This document shows, one piece after another, positions 41,710 through 49,648 of a stretch of 64,000 bases of DNA. Source of the DNA: JANMAT01 sp031359995 (GTDB lineage Bacteria; Actinomycetota; Acidimicrobiia; Acidimicrobiales; Ilumatobacteraceae); the NCBI GenBank assembly GCA_031359995.1, contig JANMAT010000109.1, forward strand, positions 116,481 to 180,480, written 5' to 3'. The first letter of the stretch is position 1. Every line of letters begins with the position of its first letter. Both the position numbers and the translations under genes were made by a program. The notes under the pieces are model-generated. The model was not told the DNA's origin. It did not search any database and was given only the letters and a program-made list of their open reading frames with translations.

Positions 41710-42378
41710 GTGAGACGTGCCCTGGCCCTGCCCGCTGCCGCCCTGGCCCTGCCTGCGGTCGCCCTGCTCCTGGCCGCCTGCGCGCGCGACGGCCGCGACC
41801 TGCGCCCGGCCCGCCCCGATCAGCGCCAGTCGATCCTCACCACCACGACCGTCGCGAAGGGCGCATCGGCCGACCCCGCCGGCGACGGCGAGGGCGACGC
41901 CGGCGCCGCGCCCACCACGGTGAAGGCGGCCCCCGTGGCCACCAAGCTCACCATGACCCTGCCGTGGGCCGACAACGGCACGATCGACCCGTCGCTGACG
42001 TGCAAGGGCGCCGGCACGAGCCCGGCCGTGTCGTGGAAGAACGTGCCCGCCGGCACGAGCGAACTGGCCCTCACCGTCACCGACGACGACGCCGCCGGCT
42101 TCGTCCACTGGATCATCGCCGGCCTGCCGGTCACCGCCACGGGGATCCCCGCGGGCGCCCCGCCGGCCGGGGCCACGCAGGCGTTCAACGACAACGGCAC
42201 GCCGGGGTGGTACGGCCCGTGCCCCCCGGCCGGCGCCAAGCACCGCTACCGCTTCACGCTCTACGCGCTGGCGGCGCCCTCGGGCCTGGTTCCCGGGGCC
42301 GACACCCGCACGGCCCTGGCGGCCGTGCAACGCAACGTCGTCGGCCTCGACGTCGTCTTCGGCGCCTTCACCGCCTGA
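41710..42378 (+). CDS. PEBP-family (YbhB/YbcL) lipoprotein
   Basis: 222 residues. A signal peptide ends at lipobox Cys (VALLLAACARDG, Cys at 24), followed by a linker and a phosphatidylethanolamine-binding-protein domain: SWKNVPAGTSELALTVTDDD, FVHWIIAGLP, GWYGPCPPAGAKHRYRFTLY. Probably a surface-tethered ligand-binding protein of unknown role. GTG 41710 lies 8 bases after TACGCT (41696-41701), so even this exported protein is made from a leaderless mRNA. A strong hairpin at 42458-42488 follows. Confidence 0.85.
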   Translation: MRRALALPAAALALPAVALLLAACARDGRDLRPARPDQRQSILTTTTVAKGASADPAGDGEGDAGAAPTTVKAAPVATKLTMTLPWADNGTIDPSLTCKGAGTSPAVSWKNVPAGTSELALTVTDDDAAGFVHWIIAGLPVTATGIPAGAPPAGATQAFNDNGTPGWYGPCPPAGAKHRYRFTLYALAAPSGLVPGADTRTALAAVQRNVVGLDVVFGAFTA

Positions 42379-42457
42379 CCCGGCCGAACCGATGATCAGG
42401 CGGCCCCGGATCGGTGCGTTCGGGCTCCGGTCCGACGCGACCGGGGTCCGGACGCGC

Positions 42458-42488
42458 CGGTGGGGCAGGCGGATCGCCTGCCCCACCG
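42458..42488. terminator. Perfect 14-bp hairpin between convergent genes
   Basis: The arms 42458-42471 and 42475-42488 are exact complements around a 3-base loop (GAT), in the 153-base gap between two stops that face each other (42378 and 42532). A second stem (42508-42516 with 42524-42533, one bulged G) abuts the stop of the minus-strand gene. There is no T tract. It is likely a bidirectional terminator. Confidence 0.65.
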
Positions 42489-42531
42489 TGTGCCGCCGCC
42501 GGTTCAGGACGGCTGACGTCCCCTCAGGCCG

Positions 42532-43260
42532 TCAGTCGTCGTCGCCACCGCCACCGCCGTTGCCCTTGCCGCCGTGGTCGCCGCCGCTCTCACCGCCGCC
42601 GTTGCCCTTGCCGCTGTGGTCGTCCTGCTGGTCGTCGTCCTCGTCATCGTTCTTGACGCTGGTGGACGTGGAGGCGGCCGCCGTGGCCCCCTTGACCTGC
42701 ACCTCGAGCCGGCCATCCTCGAGCTCGGCCTTGACCCGCACTTCCTGCTTGCCGTTGGTGAAGCGGACCTCGATCTCGTGGCCCTCGGCCTTCTGCCGGG
42801 CGACGGTCCAGCCGGCACTCGCCGTGACGTTCACGATCTCGATCTGATCGCCGAGGACGTTCACCGTGACGGTGCCCGCCGGGGCGGCGTCGATGGTCTG
42901 CTCGCCCTGCTGGGCCGCCACGGTGGACGAGGTCGTGGCGGCCACGGTCGAGGCCGTGCTCGACGAGGTCGACGGGGACGCCGTGGTGGCCGTGGTGGCC
43001 TGCGTGGTGGGCGCGGCCGAGGTCGAGGTGGGCGCCTCGGTGGAGGTGGGGGCCACCGTGCTCGATGTCGTGGTGCCGGCGGAGGTGGCCGTGGTGGCGA
43101 CCGACGACGACGACGACGTGGCTGCGGCGTCGACCGTGGCCGTGCGGACGGCACCATTGGAGCCGACGACGGCGCCGGCGCCGACGGCGAGGACAGCAAC
43201 GAGGATCATGCCCCCGCCGACGCCCACGACGCTTCGGCTGAGGTGGTTCGGTCGGTTCAT
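42532..43260 (-). CDS. Secreted or membrane-anchored protein sharing the ECF-module domain
   Basis: 242 residues: N-terminal hydrophobic segment (11-33, signal or anchor), Ser/Thr-rich linker (45-118), and a beta domain at 124-192 (GTVTVNVLGDQIEIVNVTAS, AGW, then EIEVRFTNGKQEVRVKAELE). An acidic, then Gly/Asp/Lys-rich tail (203-242) follows. The beta domain is recognisably the same as that of the preceding gene product. ATG 43260 has a perfect AAGGAGA 5 bases before it, so its translation is of the strong leadered type. It lies 139 bases downstream of the sigma partner gene. No known family recognised. Confidence 0.65.
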   Translation of the reverse strand: MNRPNHLSRSVVGVGGGMILVAVLAVGAGAVVGSNGAVRTATVDAAATSSSSSVATTATSAGTTTSSTVAPTSTEAPTSTSAAPTTQATTATTASPSTSSSTASTVAATTSSTVAAQQGEQTIDAAPAGTVTVNVLGDQIEIVNVTASAGWTVARQKAEGHEIEVRFTNGKQEVRVKAELEDGRLEVQVKGATAAASTSTSVKNDDEDDDQQDDHSGKGNGGGESGGDHGGKGNGGGGGDDD

Positions 43261-43399
43261 TGGTTCTCCTTCTCGTGGAGCCCGTCTGGGGCGGGCAACG
43301 TTGCTGAGTACACGCTGGGCCCGCCCGATGCGTTTGCCGTGGTCCGTCCAAGGAAACGTTCGCGTTCGGCCAACCGCCCCACCCTGCTGGGGTGGTGCG

Positions 43400-44242
43400 T
43401 CACCCTCCGTTGCCCTCGTCGACCTGGACGTCACCGCTGGCCAGCAGGGTGAGCCGGGCGGTGATGTCGTTGCCGTCGTTCTTGAACCGGATCTCGATGC
43501 GGGTCGCGTCGGCCCGGCGCACATCGGCCTCCCACCCGGCGTCGGTGACGACCGTGGGGCGGCCGAACGCACCGTTCTGGACGGTCACGGTGACCCGTCC
43601 GCCGGTCACGGCGAACCGGCGCGGCGTGGGCGCCGCGGTGGGGGCCGGTGCGGGCGGCGCGGTGGTCGCCGGAGCGAGTGGGGTCGTGGTCACGGCACCG
43701 CCGGCCGACGTCGGGGTGCGCGCCGTGGATGGATTCGGACCCCGACCGCTGCCGTTGCCCCGGATGCCACCGGAGCCGCCCTCACCGGCACCCGCGTCTC
43801 CGCCGGCGGCGTCGACCGCGCGGTCGGACGGGGTCGAGCCATCGCTCGTCTCGGTCACGATCTCGGTCGTCACCGCGGCCGTGGCGACGGTGCTCGGCGG
43901 CGTCGGCGCCGAGGTGGACGCGGTGGTCGGCGCGGTCACGATGATGGACGACATGCCCTTCGCCGCCGTCGTGACCGGGCTCGACGCCACCGTCGCGGTG
44001 GTGGCAGCCGGATGGATGCCCGACGCCGCGCGCCGGTTCACCGCGGCCAAGAGCAACAGCACCGCGGCAGCGGCGGCGAGCACCGCCAGGCGTGGGCCGG
44101 TGGCGCGAGAGCGGCGAGGCAGGACCCGCCGGACACCCGCGAACGCCTCGAGCGACGAGTACGCGTCGGGCTCGGGTCCGGCCACGCGCTGCAGGGCGAC
44201 GCGGAACAGCTCGTCGTCGCGATCGCGGTCGTCGTCGAACAT
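43400..44242 (-). CDS. Single-pass membrane partner of the second ECF sigma factor
   Basis: 280 residues: acidic and basic cytoplasmic N-terminus (1-50), one membrane helix (51-68, RLAVLAAAAAVLLLLAAV), long Thr/Ala/Pro and Gly-rich linker (75-207), and a C-terminal beta domain (210-277: GRVTVTVQNGAFGRPTVVTD, AGW, IEIRFKNDGNDITARLTLL). The C-terminal domain aligns with that of the next gene without gaps over about 60 residues (VTV, AGW, IE.RF.N). There is no zinc anti-sigma motif. ATG 44242 shares one base with the sigma stop (TGATG). An anti-sigma or sensor role is inferred from position. Confidence 0.65.
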   Translation of the reverse strand: MFDDDRDRDDELFRVALQRVAGPEPDAYSSLEAFAGVRRVLPRRSRATGPRLAVLAAAAAVLLLLAAVNRRAASGIHPAATTATVASSPVTTAAKGMSSIIVTAPTTASTSAPTPPSTVATAAVTTEIVTETSDGSTPSDRAVDAAGGDAGAGEGGSGGIRGNGSGRGPNPSTARTPTSAGGAVTTTPLAPATTAPPAPAPTAAPTPRRFAVTGGRVTVTVQNGAFGRPTVVTDAGWEADVRRADATRIEIRFKNDGNDITARLTLLASGDVQVDEGNGG

Positions 44243-44742
44243 CACTGCTCCCTCGGGTTCACGAGAGGGCGCAACCGTTCTCGCCCGGCGTGGAGGTGGA
44301 ACTTCACCGCGCCCTGCGAGATGCCGAGGGCGTTGGCGATCTCGGCCACGCTGAGTCCCTCCACGTAGCGCAGGGCCAGCGCGGCGCGCTGGCGGGGCGA
44401 CAGGTGGGCCAGCTCCGCGGTGAGCGGGTCGGCGGGTTGGTCGTGCGACACCCGGGCGCCCTCGCTGGCCGCGAGACGCTCGTGGGCGAGCTGGCCCCGT
44501 CGGCTGCGGCGGTGGGCGTCACGGGCGAGGTTGATGGCGACGTGGCGGATCCAGCCCACCGGATCCTCGTAGCCCTCCAACCGGTCCCACCGCTCGTGGG
44601 CGCGGGCAAAGGCCTCCTGCACGCAGTCGGCGGCCGTCTCACGGTCACCGCACACCACGGTGAGGGCGCGCACGAGCCCGCTGAAGTGCCGGACGAAGAC
44701 CGCTTCGAAGTCGCGGTGATCCCGGGTCGCGCAGTCGACCAT
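44242..44742 (-). CDS. ECF RNA polymerase sigma factor
   Basis: 166 residues from ATG 44742. Region 2 is DFEAVFVRHFSGLVRALTVV, CGDRETAADCVQEAFARAHE and WDRLEGYEDPVGWIRHVAIN; region 4 is LSPRQRAALALRYVEGLSVA, then EIANALGISQGAVKFHLHAG. Start 44742 is chosen because region 2 begins about 10 residues in and GGTGGAG lies 10 bases upstream; an in-frame ATG at 44787 would add 15 residues. It is coupled by a one-base overlap to its membrane partner. It is not closely similar to the ECF at 3476, so the two modules are independent. Confidence 0.88.
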   Translation of the reverse strand: MVDCATRDHRDFEAVFVRHFSGLVRALTVVCGDRETAADCVQEAFARAHERWDRLEGYEDPVGWIRHVAINLARDAHRRSRRGQLAHERLAASEGARVSHDQPADPLTAELAHLSPRQRAALALRYVEGLSVAEIANALGISQGAVKFHLHAGRERLRPLVNPREQ

Positions 44743-44851
44743 CAGTGCAAGCTCCACCACAGAAGACACGTCCCCGACCCCATGCAAGGTTTGGTACGCA
44801 CACCGATGGGCCCGAGACGGCGGCTTTCCCGACTCCGGACGCGTTCTTGGA

Positions 44852-44875
44852 CGTCCCCTAACGGGTGCGGGGACG
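44852..44875 (-). terminator. GC hairpin after acyl-CoA dehydrogenase
   Basis: CGTCCCC (44852-44858) and GGGGACG (44869-44875) pair perfectly over 7 bp with a 10-base loop, 36 bases past the stop at 44911 in the direction of transcription. There is no T tract. Confidence 0.45.
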
Positions 44876-44910
44876 CGGTTGGCGACGACCGGGCCGGCCC
44901 GGGACCCGGC

Positions 44911-46245
44911 TCAGTGGCTGAGCGCCTCCATGTCGAGGTGCTCGGCCAGCTTGGCGATGGCGGCGGCGCGGCGCGTGGGCACGTGCTCGGTGGGCACCTC
45001 GGCCGGGCGGTAGCTCTTGAGCACCTGACGGGCGACCGTGACCTTGTGGACCTCGTCGGGGCCGTCGTAGATGCGGGCGGCACGCGCGGCCCGGTACATG
45101 CCCTCGAGCGGCAGGTCCGTGGTGTAGCCGAGGCTGCCGTGGACCTGGATGGCGCGGTCGATCACGTTGTAGAGCACCTTGGCGCCCCAGAACTTGATGA
45201 TGGCGATCTCCTTGCGGGCGTCGCTGTAGTGCCGGCCGGCGGCGTGCAACTCGTCCATCGTCCACGCCGCGTGCAGGGTGAGCAACCGGGCCGCCTGCAT
45301 CTCGGCGTAGCTGTCGGCCACCCACTCCTGGATCATCTGCTTGTCGGCCAGGATCGAGCCGTGCACGTACCGGCTGAGGGCGCGCTCGCACAGCATGTCG
45401 AACGCCCGCCGGGACTGACCGAGCCAGCGCATGGCGTGGTGGATGCGACCGGGGCCCAGACGCTGCTGGGCGAGGGCGAAGCCCTGCCCGATGCCGGCCT
45501 CGCCGCCGACGATGTTGCCGAACGGCACGCGCACGTTCTCGTACAGGATCTCGGCGTGGCCGCCGGGCTCACCGGTGCGGTGATCGGGCTCGCCCATGGT
45601 GGGCACGTCACGGACGATGTTCACGCCGGGCGTGTCGGCCGGCACGATGATCATCGAGTACGACTTGTACGGGCTGGCGTCGGGATCGAGGTTCGTCTTG
45701 ACCATGACCAGGAGCATCTTGGCGATCGACGCGTTCGACGAGAACCACTTGTGACCGTTGATGACCCACTCGTCGCCGTCGCGCACGGCATTGGTGGTGA
45801 GCAGCGTGGGGTCGGCGCCGGCACCGGGCTCGGTCATCGAGAAGCACGAACGGAACTCGCCGGCGAGCAGGGGCTCCATCCACTCCTTCTTCTGCTCGGG
45901 CGTACCGCCCACGGCGAGCAGTTCGGCGTTGCCCGAGTCGGGCGCCTGGTTGCCGAACACCCCGGGGCCGTACACGCAGGCGCCGAGCACCTCGTGCAGG
46001 AGGCCGAGCTTCACCTGGCCATAACCGCCGCCACCCATCTCGGGCGGCAGGTGCGCGGCCCACAGGCCCTGCTTCCTCACCTCTTCCTTCATCGGAGCGG
46101 TGATCTTCTTGAAGCGCTCCTGGCCCTCGGGGGTGCGCCAGTGCTCGTGGAGCGTCTCCAGCGGCATGACCTCCTCGCGGACGAAGTCACGCGCCCAGTC
46201 GAGCTTCTTCTGGAAGTCGGGATCGGTCGAAAACTCCCACGCCAT
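44911..46245 (-). CDS. Acyl-CoA dehydrogenase, long-form FadE type
   Basis: 444 residues. HLPPEMGGGGYGQVKLGLLH, SMTEPGAGADPTLLTTNAVR (FAD site), INGHKWFSSNA, YENVRVPFGNIVGGEAGIGQ, LGPGRIHHAMRWLGQ, and IQVHGSLGYTTDLPLEGMYR with AARIYDGPDEVHK at the end. It oxidises an acyl-CoA of unknown chain type. ATG 46245 has GGGGGA 5 bases upstream. A TAGATT hexamer on the minus strand (46309-46304) predicts a leader of about 50 bases. This is a normally leadered gene, in contrast to the acyl-CoA dehydrogenase at 18843. Confidence 0.9.
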   Translation of the reverse strand: MAWEFSTDPDFQKKLDWARDFVREEVMPLETLHEHWRTPEGQERFKKITAPMKEEVRKQGLWAAHLPPEMGGGGYGQVKLGLLHEVLGACVYGPGVFGNQAPDSGNAELLAVGGTPEQKKEWMEPLLAGEFRSCFSMTEPGAGADPTLLTTNAVRDGDEWVINGHKWFSSNASIAKMLLVMVKTNLDPDASPYKSYSMIIVPADTPGVNIVRDVPTMGEPDHRTGEPGGHAEILYENVRVPFGNIVGGEAGIGQGFALAQQRLGPGRIHHAMRWLGQSRRAFDMLCERALSRYVHGSILADKQMIQEWVADSYAEMQAARLLTLHAAWTMDELHAAGRHYSDARKEIAIIKFWGAKVLYNVIDRAIQVHGSLGYTTDLPLEGMYRAARAARIYDGPDEVHKVTVARQVLKSYRPAEVPTEHVPTRRAAAIAKLAEHLDMEALSH

Positions 46246-46344
46246 GGGGTCCCCCTCGGACGCACGCCGTCGACACGACGTCGACGGAACACTTGCGCAC
46301 TGCAATCTACAGACGGGGTCCATGCGGGGAAGAATGGCGTCCCC

Positions 46345-46989
46345 GTGCTCAACGACCTCCTCACCGTCGCCGTGCTCGCCCTCGTAGCGTGGCGCCTCGT
46401 CGGGGCGGCGCGCCTCTCGCTGAGCGGACCAGGCCGGGCCCGCGTGCGCTTCATCGTGCGCGGCATCCGGTGGCGGCACGTGTGGCCCATCCCGCTCGTG
46501 CTCGCCGGTGTGGTCGCCGTCGCCGTCGCGTTGCTGTGGCTGGTGCCGTTCTCCGGCTACGGCTGGTGGTCGCTGCTCGGGGGCAAGGGCAACCCGGTGT
46601 TCGGGCAGACCTCGCGCACCGCAGGGTCGTTCCTCGAATGGCTGATCCCGTCGGTGTTCATGGTCCTGCTCGTGCCCGCGCTGCCGTTGTTCGCCCAGCG
46701 CGAGGAGGAGATCTTCCGGGTGGGGGCCGAGTCCCGGACCCGCCTGGGCCGCCTGAGGAAGTCCGTCACGTTCGGGCTCGTGCACGCCATCGTCGGCATC
46801 CCGATCGCCGCCGCGCTGGCCCTGAGCGTGGGCGGGGTCTACTTCACGCACTGCTACCTGCGCGCCGTGCGCCGCCACGGTCGCCGTGACGACGGTCTCC
46901 TCGAGTCCACCCGCGCCCACACGGCCTACAACGGCGCGATCGTGGGCCTGCTGCTCGTGGTGATCGTGACCACCGCCATCAGCCGATGA
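46345..46989 (+). CDS. CPBP-like membrane protein
   Basis: 214 residues, about five membrane helices. EEEIFR (EExxxR), FGLVH (FxxxH) and HTAYN (HxxxN) occur in the order and helices of CPBP/Abi intramembrane proteases, which would make it a Glu-type or metal-dependent membrane protease. A transport or scaffold role cannot be excluded because the family is diverse. GTG 46345 follows an AAGAAT hexamer (46330-46335) by 9 bases; the match to the leaderless pattern is weaker than elsewhere, but no Shine-Dalgarno sequence is visible. Confidence 0.6.
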   Translation: MLNDLLTVAVLALVAWRLVGAARLSLSGPGRARVRFIVRGIRWRHVWPIPLVLAGVVAVAVALLWLVPFSGYGWWSLLGGKGNPVFGQTSRTAGSFLEWLIPSVFMVLLVPALPLFAQREEEIFRVGAESRTRLGRLRKSVTFGLVHAIVGIPIAAALALSVGGVYFTHCYLRAVRRHGRRDDGLLESTRAHTAYNGAIVGLLLVVIVTTAISR

Positions 46990-47038
46990 CACCCGCCCGC
47001 GCCGTGGTCGCGTACGACCGCCGGTATCGTCTCGCCCC

Positions 47039-47947
47039 GTGAGCCTGTCGCCGCCTCCCGGCACCCCGCTGCCTCCCCCGCCGCCACCGGCGCAGGCCTG
47101 CTACCGCCATCCCGACCGCCTCACCGGTCGGTCCTGCACGCGTTGCGGCAAGCCGGCCTGCGCCGACTGCCTGCAGCCGGCCTCGGTGGGCTCCCTCTGT
47201 CCCGACTGCATGCGCGCCGGCAAGGCGTCGGTCGGCACACGCATCCGCTTCTTCCAGGCCGGCCAGCACGACCTGGTGACGAGGGCGCTGGTGGCGATCA
47301 ACCTGGCCGTGTTCCTCGGGGCCATCGCCGTCGGCGGGGGCAAGCTGCTCGGTGGCAGCAGCGGCGGCGGCACCTGGTACGCCCGCTTCGCGTTGATCTC
47401 CCGGCTGGCGCCCTCGGCGGGCGACTGGTACCGCGGCGTCGCCGAGGGCGGCCTGTGGCGGTTGATCACGTCCGGCTTCATGCACGACGGCATCATCCAC
47501 ATCGCCTTGAACATGTACGTGCTGTTCGTCATCGGGCCGTCCCTCGAGCGCGAGCTCGGTCGGAGCCGCTTCCTGATGGTGTACGTGGCCGCGCTCCTCG
47601 CCGGCTCGGCCGGTGCGCTGATCGTCACGCCGAACGCCGCGACCGTCGGCGCCTCCGGCGCCATCTTCGGCTTGTTCGGCGCCTTCGCCACCGGCCTCTA
47701 CCAGCGGGGCGTGAACCCGTTCCGCACCGGCATCGGCACGACGCTGCTCATCAACCTCGCCCTCACGTTCGGCCTGCCCGGCATCTCGGTCGGCGGTCAC
47801 ATCGGCGGCCTCATCGGCGGGGCGGTCTGCGGCTGGTTCCTGCTCGGCCATCCCACCCGCCGCATGCCGTCGTGGACGTACGCCGTGCCCGCCGCCGTGG
47901 GCGGCGTGGCGGTGGCCGTTGCGCTGGTGGCCGCCAACCGGGTTTAG
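47039..47947 (+). CDS. Rhomboid protease with N-terminal zinc finger
   Basis: 302 residues. A Pro-rich start is followed by a B-box-like zinc finger (Cys21, His24, Cys33, Cys36, Cys41, Cys44, Cys54, Cys57). Six membrane helices then carry the catalytic Ser206 (GASGAIFG) and His254 (VGGHIGG), with HIALNMY in the loop helix. It cuts membrane proteins within the bilayer. GTG 47039 is 8 bases after TATCGT (47025-47030), leaderless. Its stop TAG overlaps the TAA of the convergent gene in the 4-base TTAG at 47944-47947. Confidence 0.88.
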   Translation: MSLSPPPGTPLPPPPPPAQACYRHPDRLTGRSCTRCGKPACADCLQPASVGSLCPDCMRAGKASVGTRIRFFQAGQHDLVTRALVAINLAVFLGAIAVGGGKLLGGSSGGGTWYARFALISRLAPSAGDWYRGVAEGGLWRLITSGFMHDGIIHIALNMYVLFVIGPSLERELGRSRFLMVYVAALLAGSAGALIVTPNAATVGASGAIFGLFGAFATGLYQRGVNPFRTGIGTTLLINLALTFGLPGISVGGHIGGLIGGAVCGWFLLGHPTRRMPSWTYAVPAAVGGVAVAVALVAANRV

Positions 47948-49053
47948 CTCGAGGGCGGCGCGGCGCGACGGCGCCGCCCGACCCGCCAGATCTTCGGCTT
48001 GGGTGGGGTGACGGGACCGCGATCCGACGACCAGCGCCCCGGCGGGGCGTCCACCAACGCCGCGAGCTGCACGAGCACGGTGTCGTAGTTGACGCGCCAG
48101 CCGGTGAAGTCCCGCCAGGCCCGGTCGCGGTCGGGCTTCAACGGCACGCCCGCCGCTTCGAGCTCGACGCACACGAGATCGAACTCACGCCGTGTGACCA
48201 TGATCGGGTCGTCGGCCGTGGGCGCCGGGTCATAGACGATGGTGAAGTAGTCGGCGATGCGCCGCAGTGCGAAGAAGCCCGAGCGGATGAGCAGATCCTC
48301 CACGGCGTTGTGGGGCTTGTCGATGGTGGACGACATCAGCGCGGCGGTGTCGAGGATGCAACCGGCCGCGGTGATCCACGACCGCTCGGGCTGCGGCGAC
48401 CGGAAGAACACCAACGCCGGCAGCGTCGTGTGGCTCTCCTCGATGTCCATGAACCACTGCTCCCACTGGGGCAGCAGCTCGGCGTCGATCTGATCGAGCA
48501 GGCCGATGCGGGTGTAGCGCACGAGCAGCTCGGCCGGCGACGGCGGGATGCCGGCACGCACCTCGAGCATGCCCACGAGCTGCTCGCGTCGGCTGAACGC
48601 GCCGTAGATGCTGGGCAGGTACGAGATGAGCAGCGCCACCATGCCCAGGCCCAAGGTGGCCTCGGCGAAGGTGAGCACCGCGTGGTTCAGGTCGGAACGG
48701 AAGACGGTGCCGAGCGTCAGCAGCGACGATCCCGACAGCAGGAAGCTGTCGCGCAGCGAGCCGCCGTCGGTACCCCAGAAGATGCCGGTGAAGCCGATCA
48801 TCACCAACGCCACCCACACGCCCGGCAGCAGCACGAGCGACACGGGTGCGTAGTACGCCAGCACGCGGTCGCGCGCCTCGAAGCCGCGCCGGCCCACCGC
48901 CAGGCGGGCCACGCGGCGCGTCGTCAGGAACACCGCCCGGGTCACGAGCGAGCCGGCCGACCGGGGCAGGATCACCGTCTTGATGGCTGACAGCAGGGTC
49001 GACAGCACGAGCGCGGCCCCCAGGATCGTCGCCACCACGTGCAGCACCAGCAT
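47944..49053 (-). CDS. Membrane protein with ion-channel-like pore region
   Basis: 369 residues. Membrane helices at about 2-24, 65-92 and 125-148, with a short re-entrant-like segment SFLLSGSSLLTLGTVF between the last two, recall the P-loop of two-helix potassium channels (TxGxx filter, here TLGTV). The remaining 220 residues are a soluble helical domain (EVRAGIPPSPAELLVRYTRI, LPQWEQWFMDIEESHTTLPA). Channel activity is a guess from layout. ATG 49053 lies 8 bases after CAGAGT (complement of 49062-49067), leaderless. Confidence 0.6.
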   Translation of the reverse strand: MLVLHVVATILGAALVLSTLLSAIKTVILPRSAGSLVTRAVFLTTRRVARLAVGRRGFEARDRVLAYYAPVSLVLLPGVWVALVMIGFTGIFWGTDGGSLRDSFLLSGSSLLTLGTVFRSDLNHAVLTFAEATLGLGMVALLISYLPSIYGAFSRREQLVGMLEVRAGIPPSPAELLVRYTRIGLLDQIDAELLPQWEQWFMDIEESHTTLPALVFFRSPQPERSWITAAGCILDTAALMSSTIDKPHNAVEDLLIRSGFFALRRIADYFTIVYDPAPTADDPIMVTRREFDLVCVELEAAGVPLKPDRDRAWRDFTGWRVNYDTVLVQLAALVDAPPGRWSSDRGPVTPPKPKIWRVGRRRRAAPPSS

Positions 49054-49187
49054 CGGTCACCACTCTGGCAGGTGGCGAGCGGTCGGCGCCGAACCATGCC
49101 ACACCCCCTCCGTAGGCTGGCGCGCACTTCCCTCGTCCGGTTCTGGCGGTGCCGTCGTCGCCCCGCGCCTGTCCGAGGAGCTGTCCC

Positions 49188-49634
49188 GTGTCCGTGCCCC
49201 CGTCGTCCCCGTTGCGCCCCCACCCCGCCGCCGTGCCGCTGGCCGGCCCCGAAGACGCGCTGTCGGTCATCTTCGCCGCCGCGTCACAGCCGGCGCGAGC
49301 CGAGCACCTGGCCCTGCTGCTCGACCACGCCCACCGCGGCCTCGGCTGCCTCGTCATCGTCGGCGGCGGGTCCATCCGGCCCGTGGCCGAGCTCCTCGTC
49401 CACCTGGCCTGCCAGGAGGGCGGTCTCGCCGCCCTCGTGCTGGCCACGGTGCGGCCGCCCGGCACGGCGTCGGCACCGGGCGCAGCCGAGATGGTCACCT
49501 TCCACGACCTGCGCGAGCAGTTCGACGAGCTCGGGATCGACCTCGTCGACTGGTTCCTGGTGGCGCAACGGCGGGCTGCGTCGCTCGCCGAGCTCACCGA
49601 CAGCCAGCCGCGCTGGCGCCCGCCACGACGCTGA
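49188..49634 (+). CDS. Uncharacterised protein, possibly degenerate RadC-like JAB domain
   Basis: 148 residues. The order VIVGGGSIRPVAELLVHLAC, then a short loop, then LREQFDELGIDLVDWFLVAQ and SLAEL resembles the C-terminal half of RadC-type JAB domains, where the last part reads LxIxLLDHxIxG...SlrE. The metal motif HxHPSGDPxPSxxD is not kept (here ATVRPPGTASAP), so it would be inactive. The match is weak. GTG 49188 has AGGAG (49176-49180) 7 bases upstream. TAGGCT at 49113-49118 predicts a leader of about 62 bases. Convergent with the subtilase, 14 bases apart. Confidence 0.5.
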   Translation: MSVPPSSPLRPHPAAVPLAGPEDALSVIFAAASQPARAEHLALLLDHAHRGLGCLVIVGGGSIRPVAELLVHLACQEGGLAALVLATVRPPGTASAPGAAEMVTFHDLREQFDELGIDLVDWFLVAQRRAASLAELTDSQPRWRPPRR

Positions 49635-49648
49635 TCGGGTGCGTCGCG

